Part shown: positions 33,516 through 42,629 of the stretch, one piece after another
Numbering within the stretch: the first letter of the stretch is position 1
Layout: each line of letters opens with the position of its first letter
From: Rikenellaceae bacterium
GTDB lineage: Bacteria > Bacteroidota > Bacteroidia > Bacteroidales > Rikenellaceae
Length of the DNA: 64,000 nt
Assembly: GCA_015059715.1 (NCBI GenBank)
Contig: SUZV01000015.1
Span: 1 to 64,000 of the forward strand
Direction: 5' to 3'
Notes under the pieces: generated by a model
What the model was told of the DNA's origin: nothing
Seen by the model: the letters and a program-made list of their open reading frames with translations, nothing else
Database searches by the model: none
Made by a program: the position numbers and the translations under genes

Positions 33516-35348
33516 GTGTTTCTACCAACAACAAATAGAGAGGTCGAGGCGCGTGGCTGGGACCAACTCGACGTAATAATCTTTTCGGGTGATGCCTATA
33601 TTGACCACCCAGCCTTTGGCCCTGCGGTCATAGGTCGCATCCTTGAGGCTGAGGGCTATCGCGTAGCTATTGTTCCGCAGCCTAACTGGCGTGATGACCT
33701 TCGCGACTTTAAGAAGCTCGGTAAGCCACGCCTATTCTTCGCTGTCACAGCAGGTGCTATGGACTCGATGGTCAACCACTATACGGCAAACCTGCGTTTA
33801 AGGTCCAACGATGCCTATACGCCTGGGGGTAAGGCTGGCTTCCGCCCCGATAGAGCTATAGATACATACACCAAGATACTCAAGGAGTTATATCCCCATA
33901 CGCCCGTTGTCATAGGTGGCATAGAGGCCTCGCTGCGACGACTTACCCACTACGACTATTGGAGCGACTCGCTACGACGTTCAGTACTGCTTACGTCGGG
34001 TGCTGACTTGCTGATATATGGTATGGGCGATAAGCCTATCCGCGAGGTGGCTCGCGCACTGCGCAATGGCTTTAATATGAAGCTGTTGCGTGGTCTGCGC
34101 CAGGTGGGCTTCTTAGCCGATAGCGAGTATGTCGAGAGGTTGTATAATGGTAGTACTCGGGTGCTCAGCTCGTATGAGGAGTGTGTGGCCGATAAGCAAA
34201 AGTTTGCCCATAACTTTACAGAGATTGAGACGCTCAGCAATATGATGGAGTGTGATACAACGCTCGTAGAGCGTGCTGGTGACGACTATGTTGTCATCAC
34301 ACCTCCGCATAAGAGGCTCACGACCGAGGAGCTCGACTACTCGTTTGACCTCGACTATGAGCGTGCGCCCCATCCACGTTATCGCGGCAAGGGCGACATA
34401 CCAGCGTGGCAGATGATAAAGCACTCGATAAATATACATCGAGGCTGTTTTGGCGGCTGCTCGTTCTGCACTATCTCGGCACACCAGGGTAAGTTTATCA
34501 ACTCGCGCTCGGAGCGTTCCATCCTCGAAGAGGTGCGTCGCATAGTTCAGATGCCCGACTTTAAGGGTTATATATCCGATATCGGTGCCCCCTCGGCCAA
34601 TATGTATGGTATGCGCGGACGAGATGAGGCTCTGTGTAAGAGGTGTAAGCGTCCCTCGTGCCTTCATCCTCGACTATGTCCCAATATGAATAACGACCAT
34701 AGCCGCCTCATAGAGCTTTATGGCAAGATTCGCGCAACGAAGGGTGTTAAGCGAGCATTCATCGGTAGTGGCATACGCTACGACCTCTTCGATGAGTCGT
34801 CGTACTTCGATATCGTGGTTAAGCACCATACGTCGGGTCGCCTAAAGGTTGCGCCCGAGCATACCGAGGATAGGGTGCTAAAGCTTATGCGTAAGCCCTC
34901 GTTTAAGCTATTCGAGCAGATGCATAGCCGCTTTAAGCAAATATGTCGTCGCGAGGAGCTTAACTATCAGCTTATTCCCTACTTTATATCGTCGCATCCG
35001 GGGTGCGAGGAGCGCGATATGCAGGCTCTGGCCGATAAGGTTCTCGGCAAGCTACACTTTACGCTTGAGCAGGTTCAGGACCTCACGCCTACGCCTATGA
35101 CACTCTCGTCGGTGATGTTCTATACGGGTACAAATCCATATACGGGCGAAGAGGTATATGTGGCACGCTCGCAGGAGGATAAGCGTCGCCAGAAGAGCTA
35201 CTTCTTTGGTGGCGAGCTACCCAAGGATAGGCTCCATGTGCCTAATGCTAAGAGCTCGCCAAGGGCTCCGAAGACAAGGCGCGCAGTGGCGACAAGTGGT
35301 GGTAGCAAACGCAGTGATAAGCGTCGCACAGGAGCAAAGCATCGATAG
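33516..35348 (+). CDS. YgiQ-family radical SAM protein
   Basis: 610 aa of the UPF0313/YgiQ family. An N-terminal cobalamin-binding-like region (VIIFSGDAYIDHPAFG) precedes the radical-SAM cluster HRGCFGGCSFC (CX3CX2C). Extra cysteines lie in CKRCKRPSCLHPRLC, and a basic C-terminal tail follows. The reaction is unknown for the family. GTG start, 53 bp after rluD, last gene of the plus-strand run. Confidence 0.92.
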   Translation: MFLPTTNREVEARGWDQLDVIIFSGDAYIDHPAFGPAVIGRILEAEGYRVAIVPQPNWRDDLRDFKKLGKPRLFFAVTAGAMDSMVNHYTANLRLRSNDAYTPGGKAGFRPDRAIDTYTKILKELYPHTPVVIGGIEASLRRLTHYDYWSDSLRRSVLLTSGADLLIYGMGDKPIREVARALRNGFNMKLLRGLRQVGFLADSEYVERLYNGSTRVLSSYEECVADKQKFAHNFTEIETLSNMMECDTTLVERAGDDYVVITPPHKRLTTEELDYSFDLDYERAPHPRYRGKGDIPAWQMIKHSINIHRGCFGGCSFCTISAHQGKFINSRSERSILEEVRRIVQMPDFKGYISDIGAPSANMYGMRGRDEALCKRCKRPSCLHPRLCPNMNNDHSRLIELYGKIRATKGVKRAFIGSGIRYDLFDESSYFDIVVKHHTSGRLKVAPEHTEDRVLKLMRKPSFKLFEQMHSRFKQICRREELNYQLIPYFISSHPGCEERDMQALADKVLGKLHFTLEQVQDLTPTPMTLSSVMFYTGTNPYTGEEVYVARSQEDKRRQKSYFFGGELPKDRLHVPNAKSSPRAPKTRRAVATSGGSKRSDKRRTGAKHR

Positions 35349-35375
35349 AATATAGATTATTATGTGGGCTCATGG

Positions 35376-35407
35376 CTTGCGAGATATAAAAATTATATAT
35401 ATATTTG
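35376..35407 (+). promoter_or_regulatory. Promoter of the small lipoprotein gene
   Basis: CTTG (35376-35379), 20-bp spacer, TATATTTG (35400-35407), followed by an A/T-rich leader to the ATG at 35452. Confidence 0.75.
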
Positions 35408-35451
35408 TAGTTGCGAACGAAAAACATTAATTTAACAAACAATTTTAGACT

Positions 35452-35853
35452 ATGAAAAAGATTCTATTTTTCGCTGCAATGCTTTCATTTGCAGTAGCTT
35501 GTGGTGGTAACCAGCAGAATAACGCTGAGGAGGCTGTTGAGGCAACAGATGTAGCTGTTGAGTCTACAGAGGTTGTAGTAGCTCCAGCTCCACAGACCGA
35601 GACCGAGAATACTGAGCAGAAGGAGGTCTTCAATGGTCAGAAGCTTGAGGCTAATGTAGATACTCAGCTTCAGGTTGTCGAGGCTAAGGAGGGCAGCGAG
35701 ATGAAGTTGTCAGTATCTGAGGTTAAGGAGGTTGAGGAGCCTAAGAAGGGCCTGAAGGTTGAGGATAGCAAGAAGAACAAGCTCAGCACTAAGGAGGGTC
35801 TTCAGGTATCTGGCAAGAAGACAACTGTAGGTACTGCAGAGGCTGCTAAGTAG
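35452..35853 (+). CDS. Small acidic/lysine-rich lipoprotein, unknown function
   Basis: 133 aa: signal peptide with lipobox FAVAC (Cys17), then a disordered, V/E/T-rich segment and a lysine-rich C-terminus (KKGLKVEDSKKNK). No domain is recognised. It has its own consensus promoter and a strong terminator, so it is monocistronic. Codons are noticeably uniform, as in the rplS and Omp28 genes (inference: well expressed). It could be an abundant periplasmic or surface lipoprotein. Confidence 0.8.
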   Translation: MKKILFFAAMLSFAVACGGNQQNNAEEAVEATDVAVESTEVVVAPAPQTETENTEQKEVFNGQKLEANVDTQLQVVEAKEGSEMKLSVSEVKEVEEPKKGLKVEDSKKNKLSTKEGLQVSGKKTTVGTAEAAK

Positions 35854-35885
35854 GATAACCTGTTGTATTTTACTTTATTACCACA

Positions 35886-35921
35886 AAATAGGGATGGCTA
35901 ACTTTTTAGCCATCCCTATTT
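35886..35921. terminator. Bidirectional terminator
   Basis: Perfect 15-bp stem AAATAGGGATGGCTA / TAGCCATCCCTATTT with a 6-nt ACTTTT loop, between two converging genes. Confidence 0.9.
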
Positions 35922-35955
35922 GCTACGGTAAGATGCTCCTTTTGGCTCTACACCT

Positions 35956-36960
35956 TTAGAACAGATACTGCTCACGACGCACCCTCTCTCTGAGGTTGAA
36001 AATATCGCGCCATACCTCCTCGCCAAACGTAGTGCCTACCACCTCAATAACCTTGCCTGCTGTAATTGCACCTATCGTTCCGCACTGCCTAAGCGACATA
36101 CCCTCGCTAAGGGCCGAGAGAAAGCCTGCGGCGTAGAAGTCTCCAGCACCCGTAGTGTCTACACGCTTGGCGGCGGCCATAATGCCCACCTCGGCAAACT
36201 CCTCACCACGCTTTATCAGCGCACCCTTCATGCCAGTCTTTACTACGGTCAACTCGCACATTTGGCTTATGTAGTGTAGAGCATCAATAGCCCTCTGCTC
36301 ACCACTAAACTCACGCGCCTCATCCTCGTTGGCAAAGATGATGTCTACGTGCTTGGCAACAAGCGAGCGCAGAAAATCAAGATTCTCTCTAACAACATTA
36401 AACGAGGCAAGGTCGATGGCAACCTTAAGTCCGTGAGCCTTAGCCTGCTCAATAGTTGTGCGTATAAGGTCGTGGTCTTGAACTAAGTAACCCTCGATAT
36501 ATAGACAGTCGTAGCTATCAAACGTGGCAGGGTCTATGTCGCTTGCCTGCAGGTCTGCCGCAGCACCTAAGTGAGTGACCATCGTGCGCTCGCCATCGGG
36601 CGAGATAAGCGATACGCACTTGCCCGAGCGGTACTCCGAGCGCAGGATGTAAGGCTCGACACCTACGTTGAGCAGTGCCTGCTTGTAGAAGTCACCCGTA
36701 GTGTCGTTGCCCACCTTGCCGATAAATCCTGTGCGTGTGCCGAGACGTGCCATAGCGCGTATGGTGTTGCCTGCCGAGCCTCCGAGCGAGAGTGAGTAGG
36801 GGTATCCCGCTACGGCCTTTGATATATCGGTCTGTAGCTGGCTATCGACTAAACTCATAGAGCCCTTGGCCAATTGATACTGCGTAAGTACCGAATCATT
36901 CGATAGATTGACAAGCATATCCGTTAGGGCGTTGCCAATACCTATAATGCGATTTATCAT
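35956..36960 (-). CDS. PfkB-family kinase, probably adenosine kinase
   Basis: Ribokinase-fold sugar/nucleoside kinase of 334 aa. It has the N-terminal GNALTDMLV and GGSAGNTIRAMARLG substrate motif, and the catalytic DTTGAGDFYAAGF near residue 260. It resembles bacterial adenosine-kinase-like PfkB members, but the substrate (adenosine, ribose or another sugar) is not proven by sequence. It lies 26 bp downstream of pfkA on the same strand, so both are probably co-transcribed. Confidence 0.88.
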   Translation of the reverse strand: MINRIIGIGNALTDMLVNLSNDSVLTQYQLAKGSMSLVDSQLQTDISKAVAGYPYSLSLGGSAGNTIRAMARLGTRTGFIGKVGNDTTGDFYKQALLNVGVEPYILRSEYRSGKCVSLISPDGERTMVTHLGAAADLQASDIDPATFDSYDCLYIEGYLVQDHDLIRTTIEQAKAHGLKVAIDLASFNVVRENLDFLRSLVAKHVDIIFANEDEAREFSGEQRAIDALHYISQMCELTVVKTGMKGALIKRGEEFAEVGIMAAAKRVDTTGAGDFYAAGFLSALSEGMSLRQCGTIGAITAGKVIEVVGTTFGEEVWRDIFNLRERVRREQYLF

Positions 36961-36986
36961 ATATTTGGGTAGTTAGTTATTATCTC

Positions 36987-37967
36987 TTATATAGATAGTA
37001 TCTTGACAATATCCATATCGCCACGATCTATGTTGCTACAATGTTTTGTCGCCTTAGAGAAGGGCACGTAGACAAGCTCTCCATTCTTCGTGCCTATCAT
37101 CACGTTCCTCTGTCCCTCTAAGAGTGCCGTTATGGCCTGTGCGCCCATCTTCGAGGCCAATATCCTATCTGCTGCGGTGGGTGAGCCGCCACGTTGCAGA
37201 TGCCCAAGGATGGTCACACGTGCATCATACTCCGGAAACTCCTCTTTTATTCGCTTGGCTAAGCCCAAAGCTCCCCCTGTCGTGGGATTCTCGGCAACGA
37301 GCACGATGGCCGAGTTCTTACTCTTGCGAAACCCTCGGTTGATAAGGTCGCCAAGCTGGTCCAACTCTGTCTCCATCTCGGGGATTATCGCCGCCTCAGC
37401 ACCCGAGGCTATAGCACCGTTGAGGGCCAAGTAGCCTGCCATGTGACCCATAACCTCGACAAGGAATAGTCGCTCGTGGCTTGTCGCCGTGTCGCGTATC
37501 TTATCCACCGCCTCGACAATGGTGTTTAGCGCGGTATCGTAGCCTATGGTCTCGTCCGTACCCCCTAAGTCGTTGTCTATAGTCCCTGGTAGTCCTACAA
37601 TCGGAATGTCGTACTCCTCGGCAAAGATGCGCGCGCCACTAAGCGAGCCGTCGCCACCTATAACCACCAGTGCATCTATGCCCGCCTGCTGCATATTCTC
37701 AAAGGCCTTAGCACGTCCTTCGGGTGTGGTAAACTCCTTGCAGCGAGCCGTCTTGAGTATTGTTCCACCCTGCTGGATGATGTTGCTGACGGATTTCGAG
37801 CCAAACTCCTCTAACTCGTTGTATACAAGACCATAATATCCGCGCTTTATGCCTATTACCTTGAGGTTGTTATATATCGCTGCTCGTGTAACAGCACGTA
37901 TTGCGGCATTCATACCTGGCGCATCGCCTCCCGAGGTGAGCACTCCTATACATCGAATCTGTGCCAT
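36987..37967 (-). CDS. pfkA: ATP-dependent 6-phosphofructokinase
   Basis: Phosphorylates fructose 6-phosphate in glycolysis. 326 aa with [15 protein letters not shown], the ATP-type GGDGSLSGA (Gly rather than Asp after GGDG, indicating ATP over PPi), the catalytic GTIDND and [10 protein letters not shown], and the effector-site HLQRGGSP. Full length. First gene of a two-gene operon with the PfkB-family kinase. Confidence 0.96.
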   Translation of the reverse strand: MAQIRCIGVLTSGGDAPGMNAAIRAVTRAAIYNNLKVIGIKRGYYGLVYNELEEFGSKSVSNIIQQGGTILKTARCKEFTTPEGRAKAFENMQQAGIDALVVIGGDGSLSGARIFAEEYDIPIVGLPGTIDNDLGGTDETIGYDTALNTIVEAVDKIRDTATSHERLFLVEVMGHMAGYLALNGAIASGAEAAIIPEMETELDQLGDLINRGFRKSKNSAIVLVAENPTTGGALGLAKRIKEEFPEYDARVTILGHLQRGGSPTAADRILASKMGAQAITALLEGQRNVMIGTKNGELVYVPFSKATKHCSNIDRGDMDIVKILSI

Positions 37968-37990
37968 AGTTAATATAGTTTTTTCACGGG

Positions 37991-38023
37991 TAAAGGTACT
38001 AAAAATATACCAAACCTACCAAT
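37991..38023 (-). promoter_or_regulatory. Candidate promoter of pfkA
   Basis: Minus-strand ATTG (38020-38023), 21-bp spacer, TACCTTTA (37991-37998). One mismatch in the -7 box. Confidence 0.55.
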
Positions 38024-38055
38024 TATTTTGGTGCGATGTTTTTTGACATAAAAAG

Positions 38056-38085
38056 TACTGCCTACCCCATATGGGATAGGCAGTA
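38056..38085 (-). terminator. Terminator of the PpiD-like gene
   Basis: Stem TACTGCCTA / TAGGCAGTA with an inner CCCAT/ATGGG. Followed on the minus strand by CTTTTTATG. Confidence 0.85.
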
Positions 38086-38112
38086 GCTTAGTTATCGTGT
38101 TACAGGCAGCTA

Positions 38113-40065
38113 TTAAATCTCGCCCTCGCCACGCAAATCCTCAACCTTAGCCTTGGTAGTGATAGCCTCGACAGCTACGCGGCTAAGCTCGCTCTCGCGC
38201 TGTGTCATCTCTGGTGTGCGCTCAGTGTCGATTGTTGCAGGGTCGATGTCGCCATTGATAGCGTCTACAACGAATACGTAGGCACCAGTGTTACCCTTAA
38301 CCTTAGTCTCAACGCCTGTAGTGCGTGTTGCTGCAACAGCACCTACAAGTGCCGACTCATACTTGCCATCAACGTTGTTGTCTGTGAACTTAACGCCCTT
38401 GAACTCGCCACTCTCAGCACCCTCGATAGTTGCGCCCATAGCAAGCTGTGATGCGATAGCGTCGTACTGCTTGCCACGCTCCAAGGTCATCTTAATCATT
38501 GCGTCGTTCTTTGCTGCGTACTCATTCTCGTCGATAGAGGCAACCATAACTACGTTGATAACATTCTCACCATGGAAGCTCTTAACTGCACCGATAGGAG
38601 CGTCGTATGCCCATACTGCGATGTTGCGAGAGTTTGCAATGCCACGTACACCGCGTGTGCGACCCTGCATAGGGGTGTAGTCATTGCGGTTTGCTGTGGT
38701 TACAAGTACCTGGTAGTGTGCGTTGTTAGCAGCCTCGTTGAAGCTCTCAACGGTGTTGCCAGCCTCCTGCACAAACTTATCTACGCTGTTAACGATGTTG
38801 CGGTTAGTAAGCTCGCTTGCCTTAACGCTCTTCTCGATGTTTGCGATAAGAACGAAACGCTCCTTATCACCGAGCTTGGTAATCTTAACTACCGCAGGCT
38901 TGTGGTTGTAGGTGTATACGAAGATATCTCCCACCTTCTTGTCGATGAAGTTCTTAGCGTCAGTCTCGTTCATCTTAACCATCTCGCGAGTGTCGTTCGA
39001 GAGGTCTACGGCAGTCTCAAGCTTCGTAAAGTCGCCGCCATTAGCCTTAAGAGTCTCAACGAGCTTGTTTGCCTCGATGATGTTGCTCATTGTAGCCACC
39101 TCAAACTCGTATGTTGCAGGTGCTGTAACGTCCGAAACAAGGTAGCTTGCCTTCCAAGTCTCTCCCTCAAGTACTGGACCATAGTTTTTACCAGCCTTGA
39201 TAGCCTCCTGGATGTTGCCAGCTACAGAGCTGTAGAGCTTGTATGTGTCAACCTTACCACCGATAGCGCGTACAGCCTGCTTGATGGCGTTGCTGTCGCC
39301 ATTAGCCTCAGCTACAGCCTTATCTGCTGCCATTACCTGAGCCTCAGCTGCGGCCATATCATCAGCCGTAGGGGCAATCTCGAATGTCACGTAGCGGAGT
39401 GTACGTGCGCCAAAGTTCTTGTTTTCGAGCTTGTTAGCCTCGTAGTAAGCGTCAATCTCCTCCTGGCTTACCTCAACAGCAGGCATAGCCTTGTAGGGTA
39501 CCATAACGTAGCGACCATCGAACGAAAGCTTGTCGTTGCGAAGAGCATCCTCAACCTCAAGACGGTTAACGTAGTTTGCTGCGCTATATACCTTGCTAAA
39601 CTTCTGGTAGCCAAGGTTAAGACCTATAGTTGGCAGGTTGCTAATCCACTGGTTCTGCACCATCATCTCAATCTGGTCAGCTGGCCAGCCATACATCTTG
39701 TACATCTCGGCAGCCTGCTGGCTATATACCTTAGCATAGCTCTTGATGTCGGCCTCCTCTACGCCAAGACCTACGTTAGCAAGTGCTGGGGCTGAGAAGT
39801 AGTCATAAATTGCAGTCTGATAAGCGAAGTCAGACTTGTTGTCCTCGCTGAGGTTAGCATTACGGAATGTCTCCTGATACTGTACATACTTCGATGCCTT
39901 TACCTCCTCGCCATTGACGGTCATAAGTGTCTCGTCCTGGGGAATCTCGCTCTGGCGATTCTGCATTGAGAGCTGGTCGCCAAGAATAAATGCAACAAGT
40001 ACAAGGCCGATTAGTATCGAAAGTACTACGCCAAACTTGGTTCTTAAAGTGTTTAATGATGCCAT
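38113..40065 (-). CDS. PpiD/SurA-like periplasmic folding factor, inner-membrane anchored
   Basis: 650 aa: a single N-terminal membrane helix (about 11-30, VVLSILIGLVLVAFILGDQL) followed by a large periplasmic part with a SurA-type N-terminal helical domain (about 45-230). This is the layout of Bacteroidota PpiD-like peptidyl-prolyl isomerases. I could not find a clear parvulin signature (HIL...DF..LA...S.D) in the middle region, so isomerase activity is uncertain and a holdase/chaperone role is likelier. Last gene of the run coaX - barrel - TPR - lptC - CNNM - this gene. It also has its own promoter -7 box upstream. Confidence 0.85.
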   Translation of the reverse strand: MASLNTLRTKFGVVLSILIGLVLVAFILGDQLSMQNRQSEIPQDETLMTVNGEEVKASKYVQYQETFRNANLSEDNKSDFAYQTAIYDYFSAPALANVGLGVEEADIKSYAKVYSQQAAEMYKMYGWPADQIEMMVQNQWISNLPTIGLNLGYQKFSKVYSAANYVNRLEVEDALRNDKLSFDGRYVMVPYKAMPAVEVSQEEIDAYYEANKLENKNFGARTLRYVTFEIAPTADDMAAAEAQVMAADKAVAEANGDSNAIKQAVRAIGGKVDTYKLYSSVAGNIQEAIKAGKNYGPVLEGETWKASYLVSDVTAPATYEFEVATMSNIIEANKLVETLKANGGDFTKLETAVDLSNDTREMVKMNETDAKNFIDKKVGDIFVYTYNHKPAVVKITKLGDKERFVLIANIEKSVKASELTNRNIVNSVDKFVQEAGNTVESFNEAANNAHYQVLVTTANRNDYTPMQGRTRGVRGIANSRNIAVWAYDAPIGAVKSFHGENVINVVMVASIDENEYAAKNDAMIKMTLERGKQYDAIASQLAMGATIEGAESGEFKGVKFTDNNVDGKYESALVGAVAATRTTGVETKVKGNTGAYVFVVDAINGDIDPATIDTERTPEMTQRESELSRVAVEAITTKAKVEDLRGEGEI

Positions 40066-40103
40066 AAAAATTATTGTTTTATCGTTAAATTCGTTTTAGC
40101 CTC

Positions 40104-40111
40104 CAAAGGTA
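40104..40111 (-). promoter_or_regulatory. -7 promoter box upstream of the PpiD-like gene
   Basis: Minus-strand TACCTTTG, 38 nt before the start. The -33 region is A/T-rich without a clear TTTG at the best spacing. Confidence 0.5.
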
Positions 40112-40198
40112 GTAATTTTTTATTAAACAACACTACATAGGGGTTGAAAAAATCCTTTATTCTCGGTTATGTCGCTAAAAATCGGGTATGCAAGCTCC

Positions 40199-41452
40199 TT
40201 AGTGGCGTTTGCACCTAACCTCAACAAGGTCCAAGCGCGAGCCCTCGCGTCGTAATATCTTTATTGAGAATAGCTCATTCTCAAAACGCTCGCCCTCGTG
40301 AGGTATGCCACCACTCTCGGCGATGATGTAGCCTGCAAGGGTGTCATACTCGTCGCCCTCGGGGATGCCGAGCGAGTACTCCTCGTTGAGGTAGTCGACC
40401 TCTAAGCGCGATGAGAATATCCAGGTGTCATCATCTACGCGCTTCTCGACAAGCTCCTGAACATCGTGCTCGTCCTCGATATCGCCGAAAATCTGCTCCA
40501 GCACATCTTCGAGCGATATTATGCCTGCCGTACCTCCATACTCGTCGATGACTACTGCGATGCTCGCCTTACGCTTGGTGAATGTTTCGAGCATGGTCTG
40601 TAGTGGCATCGTCTCGGCAACATATATGGTCTTAATCAGTATGTCGGATATCGACTCGGGACGCTCGAAGAGGCTCTTTGAGTTAACATAGCCAATGATG
40701 TTATCTATCGTGTCGTGCCATACGAAGATACGCGAGAAGTTGGTCTCGACGAAACGCTGCGTAAGCTCCTCGATGGTCGTTGACTCAAGGTCTACGGCCT
40801 CGACATCTACGCGCTGCACCATGCAGTCGCGCACCCTAAGGTCGGCAAAGTCCAGAGCGTTTTGGAAGAGGCGTATATCCTGCTCATCCTCGCTATCTAC
40901 AGCGACATTCTCGGACTCGACGAGCGATGCAAGGTCGTCGCGGTTAAACTCCATAGGCTCGGGGCGTTCCTCGACGCGAGCACCCGTCAGGCGTATAAGT
41001 CCGTATGATATAAGCGTTGTAAATCGCGAGATAGGGTATAGTATAATATAGAATAGGTATATTATGGGCGAGAGCACCGAGTAGTAGAAGTTGGGATTAT
41101 GCCTAACTATCGACTTGGGGATATACTCGCCTATGAAGATGATGACTACCGTAGATATTATCGTCTGTACCAAGGTGTTGTCGATACCAAATGCCGCAAG
41201 CAAGAGTTTGGACATAAACATAGAGTAGATAACAAGCGCGATGTTGTTACCTACGAGAATTGTCGTTATGTAGTTGCTTGAGTTGCGCGAGAAGGTATCG
41301 GCAATGCGGTTAAACAGTGGATTTTGCTTGCGGTCTATCTCTTCGCGCAGTCTGTTGCGTCCCAAAAATGCTATCTCCATACCCGAGAAAAAGGCCGAGA
41401 AGAGTAGCATAATGGCTATGGTTAGAATCATCGTGAGTGTTCCCTCCTCCAT
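40199..41452 (-). CDS. CNNM/CorC-family transporter-like protein (DUF21-CBS-CorC)
   Basis: 417 aa with a DUF21/CNNM membrane domain (helices in about 8-150; FFSGMEIAFLGRNRLR signature), a CBS pair (about 205-330; MVQRVDVEAVD, VVIDEYGGTAGIISLEDV) and a C-terminal CorC/HlyC domain. Members are linked to Mg2+/Co2+ efflux or, in gliding Bacteroidota, to GldE. Earlier naming as hemolysin is historical. It lies 131 bp after lptC on the same strand. Confidence 0.9.
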   Translation of the reverse strand: MEEGTLTMILTIAIMLLFSAFFSGMEIAFLGRNRLREEIDRKQNPLFNRIADTFSRNSSNYITTILVGNNIALVIYSMFMSKLLLAAFGIDNTLVQTIISTVVIIFIGEYIPKSIVRHNPNFYYSVLSPIIYLFYIILYPISRFTTLISYGLIRLTGARVEERPEPMEFNRDDLASLVESENVAVDSEDEQDIRLFQNALDFADLRVRDCMVQRVDVEAVDLESTTIEELTQRFVETNFSRIFVWHDTIDNIIGYVNSKSLFERPESISDILIKTIYVAETMPLQTMLETFTKRKASIAVVIDEYGGTAGIISLEDVLEQIFGDIEDEHDVQELVEKRVDDDTWIFSSRLEVDYLNEEYSLGIPEGDEYDTLAGYIIAESGGIPHEGERFENELFSIKILRREGSRLDLVEVRCKRH

Positions 41453-41583
41453 ACTACGTCTAAATATTCCATATCGGCGCGATGCGCCCTGCTATAGGTT
41501 AATATACTTTGATAGCTCTAAGGCTGTGGCTGCGTTCACTCCTATTGGCCTATCATAAACATCTACCACAGCTTGCTTTGATG

Positions 41584-42603
41584 CTACTTACTATTTAGTT
41601 GCTCGGTTGTCAGTGGTACGGTGTCGTCTATCGAGGTAGCGACGTTGAGCTTGACATCGCTCTTTATCTCATGCTTAACATTTTCGCGCTTGATACCCAT
41701 CGAGGGTACACTACTTGAGATAGCCTCGGTGTTGGGACCCTGCTCTAACTCTTGTTCTGCTGTGCGCATCGACGAGGTGGGCGTGGTGGTGATATCTCTA
41801 CTACCCGTAGGCTTCGAGGGTCGTGTTACTGCTGGGCGATTGGGCTGCGGAGTTTTACGGCTACCTATCGTTCCACCGCTCATCTTGTCCCTCTTAGCGT
41901 CACTGCTGCTACCCCTCTTGCTATCCTTGCTCGATTTATTCTCCTTGTTCTCCACCTTATTCTCCCCCTTGTCACCACTCTTATTGTCACCGTTATCACT
42001 CTTAGGCTCTGGCTGGCTCATGTCGAACTCTACCTCGGAGCTATATTTACGGAAGTGGATATTCTTAAGGTCCTCATCTGCATCGAATCCCACGCCAAAG
42101 TGCCAACCATCGGGTTGTAGTACTTTGGTATCTACATTCGAGTATATCTTCTTTGTCGTGGCATTCCAGAAGAGCTGCTGAGTATATATCTCCGTTAGAC
42201 CTGTGACTATGGTGTCACCTTCCTTGCGATTTCTCTTTATAATCACTACGTTGCCCTTGGCCTCCCAGAGCTTCTGACGCTCGTAATATATGGCGTAGTT
42301 TGCCGTAATAGTGGCATCTACCAGCGATAGCGAGTCGGTGAAGGTGACCATCTCTATACCTCTGCGGAACTCCTGGTATGGGTTTGTCGCAAGGCTATAT
42401 CCCTCCATGAGTGGCGAGGTGAAGGTGTAGGAGCGTTTGCCATTGTCCATCATTATGATGGTGCGGTTCTCGCTCGACTCGGTCATCAGCGTCTCATAGT
42501 CGTACACCGTAGCAGTGCTATCCTTGCCACACGAGAATAGCAACGTAGCACTCCCTAAGACAGAGAGTGCTATCATTGCATATCTACGTATAGCCTTAAG
42601 CAT
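41584..42603 (-). CDS. lptC: LPS export protein LptC with a long charged C-terminal tail
   Basis: Lipobox LLFSC (Cys25) gives a lipoprotein-type N-terminus. Residues about 30-195 form the LptC beta-jellyroll (LWEAKGNVVI, VDTKVLQPDGWHFG). LptC bridges the LptBFG transporter to LptA across the periplasm. The family domain ends near 195, but this protein continues to 339 with a K/D/N/S-rich segment (about 198-250) and a Pro/Thr-rich end. Most Bacteroidota LptC proteins stop soon after the jellyroll. The segment strongly resembles the linker of the MqnE::PASTA fusion. The gene follows the TPR protein by 26 bp. Confidence 0.85.
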   Translation of the reverse strand: MLKAIRRYAMIALSVLGSATLLFSCGKDSTATVYDYETLMTESSENRTIIMMDNGKRSYTFTSPLMEGYSLATNPYQEFRRGIEMVTFTDSLSLVDATITANYAIYYERQKLWEAKGNVVIIKRNRKEGDTIVTGLTEIYTQQLFWNATTKKIYSNVDTKVLQPDGWHFGVGFDADEDLKNIHFRKYSSEVEFDMSQPEPKSDNGDNKSGDKGENKVENKENKSSKDSKRGSSSDAKRDKMSGGTIGSRKTPQPNRPAVTRPSKPTGSRDITTTPTSSMRTAEQELEQGPNTEAISSSVPSMGIKRENVKHEIKSDVKLNVATSIDDTVPLTTEQLNSK

Positions 42604-42629
42604 ATAGTAATATATTGGTTATCCTACAA

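Noticed and set aside
38572-39795. 407-aa plus-strand ORF
   Set aside because: Antisense to the PpiD-like gene. Its length reflects codon bias on the other strand, and there is no start signal or family resemblance.
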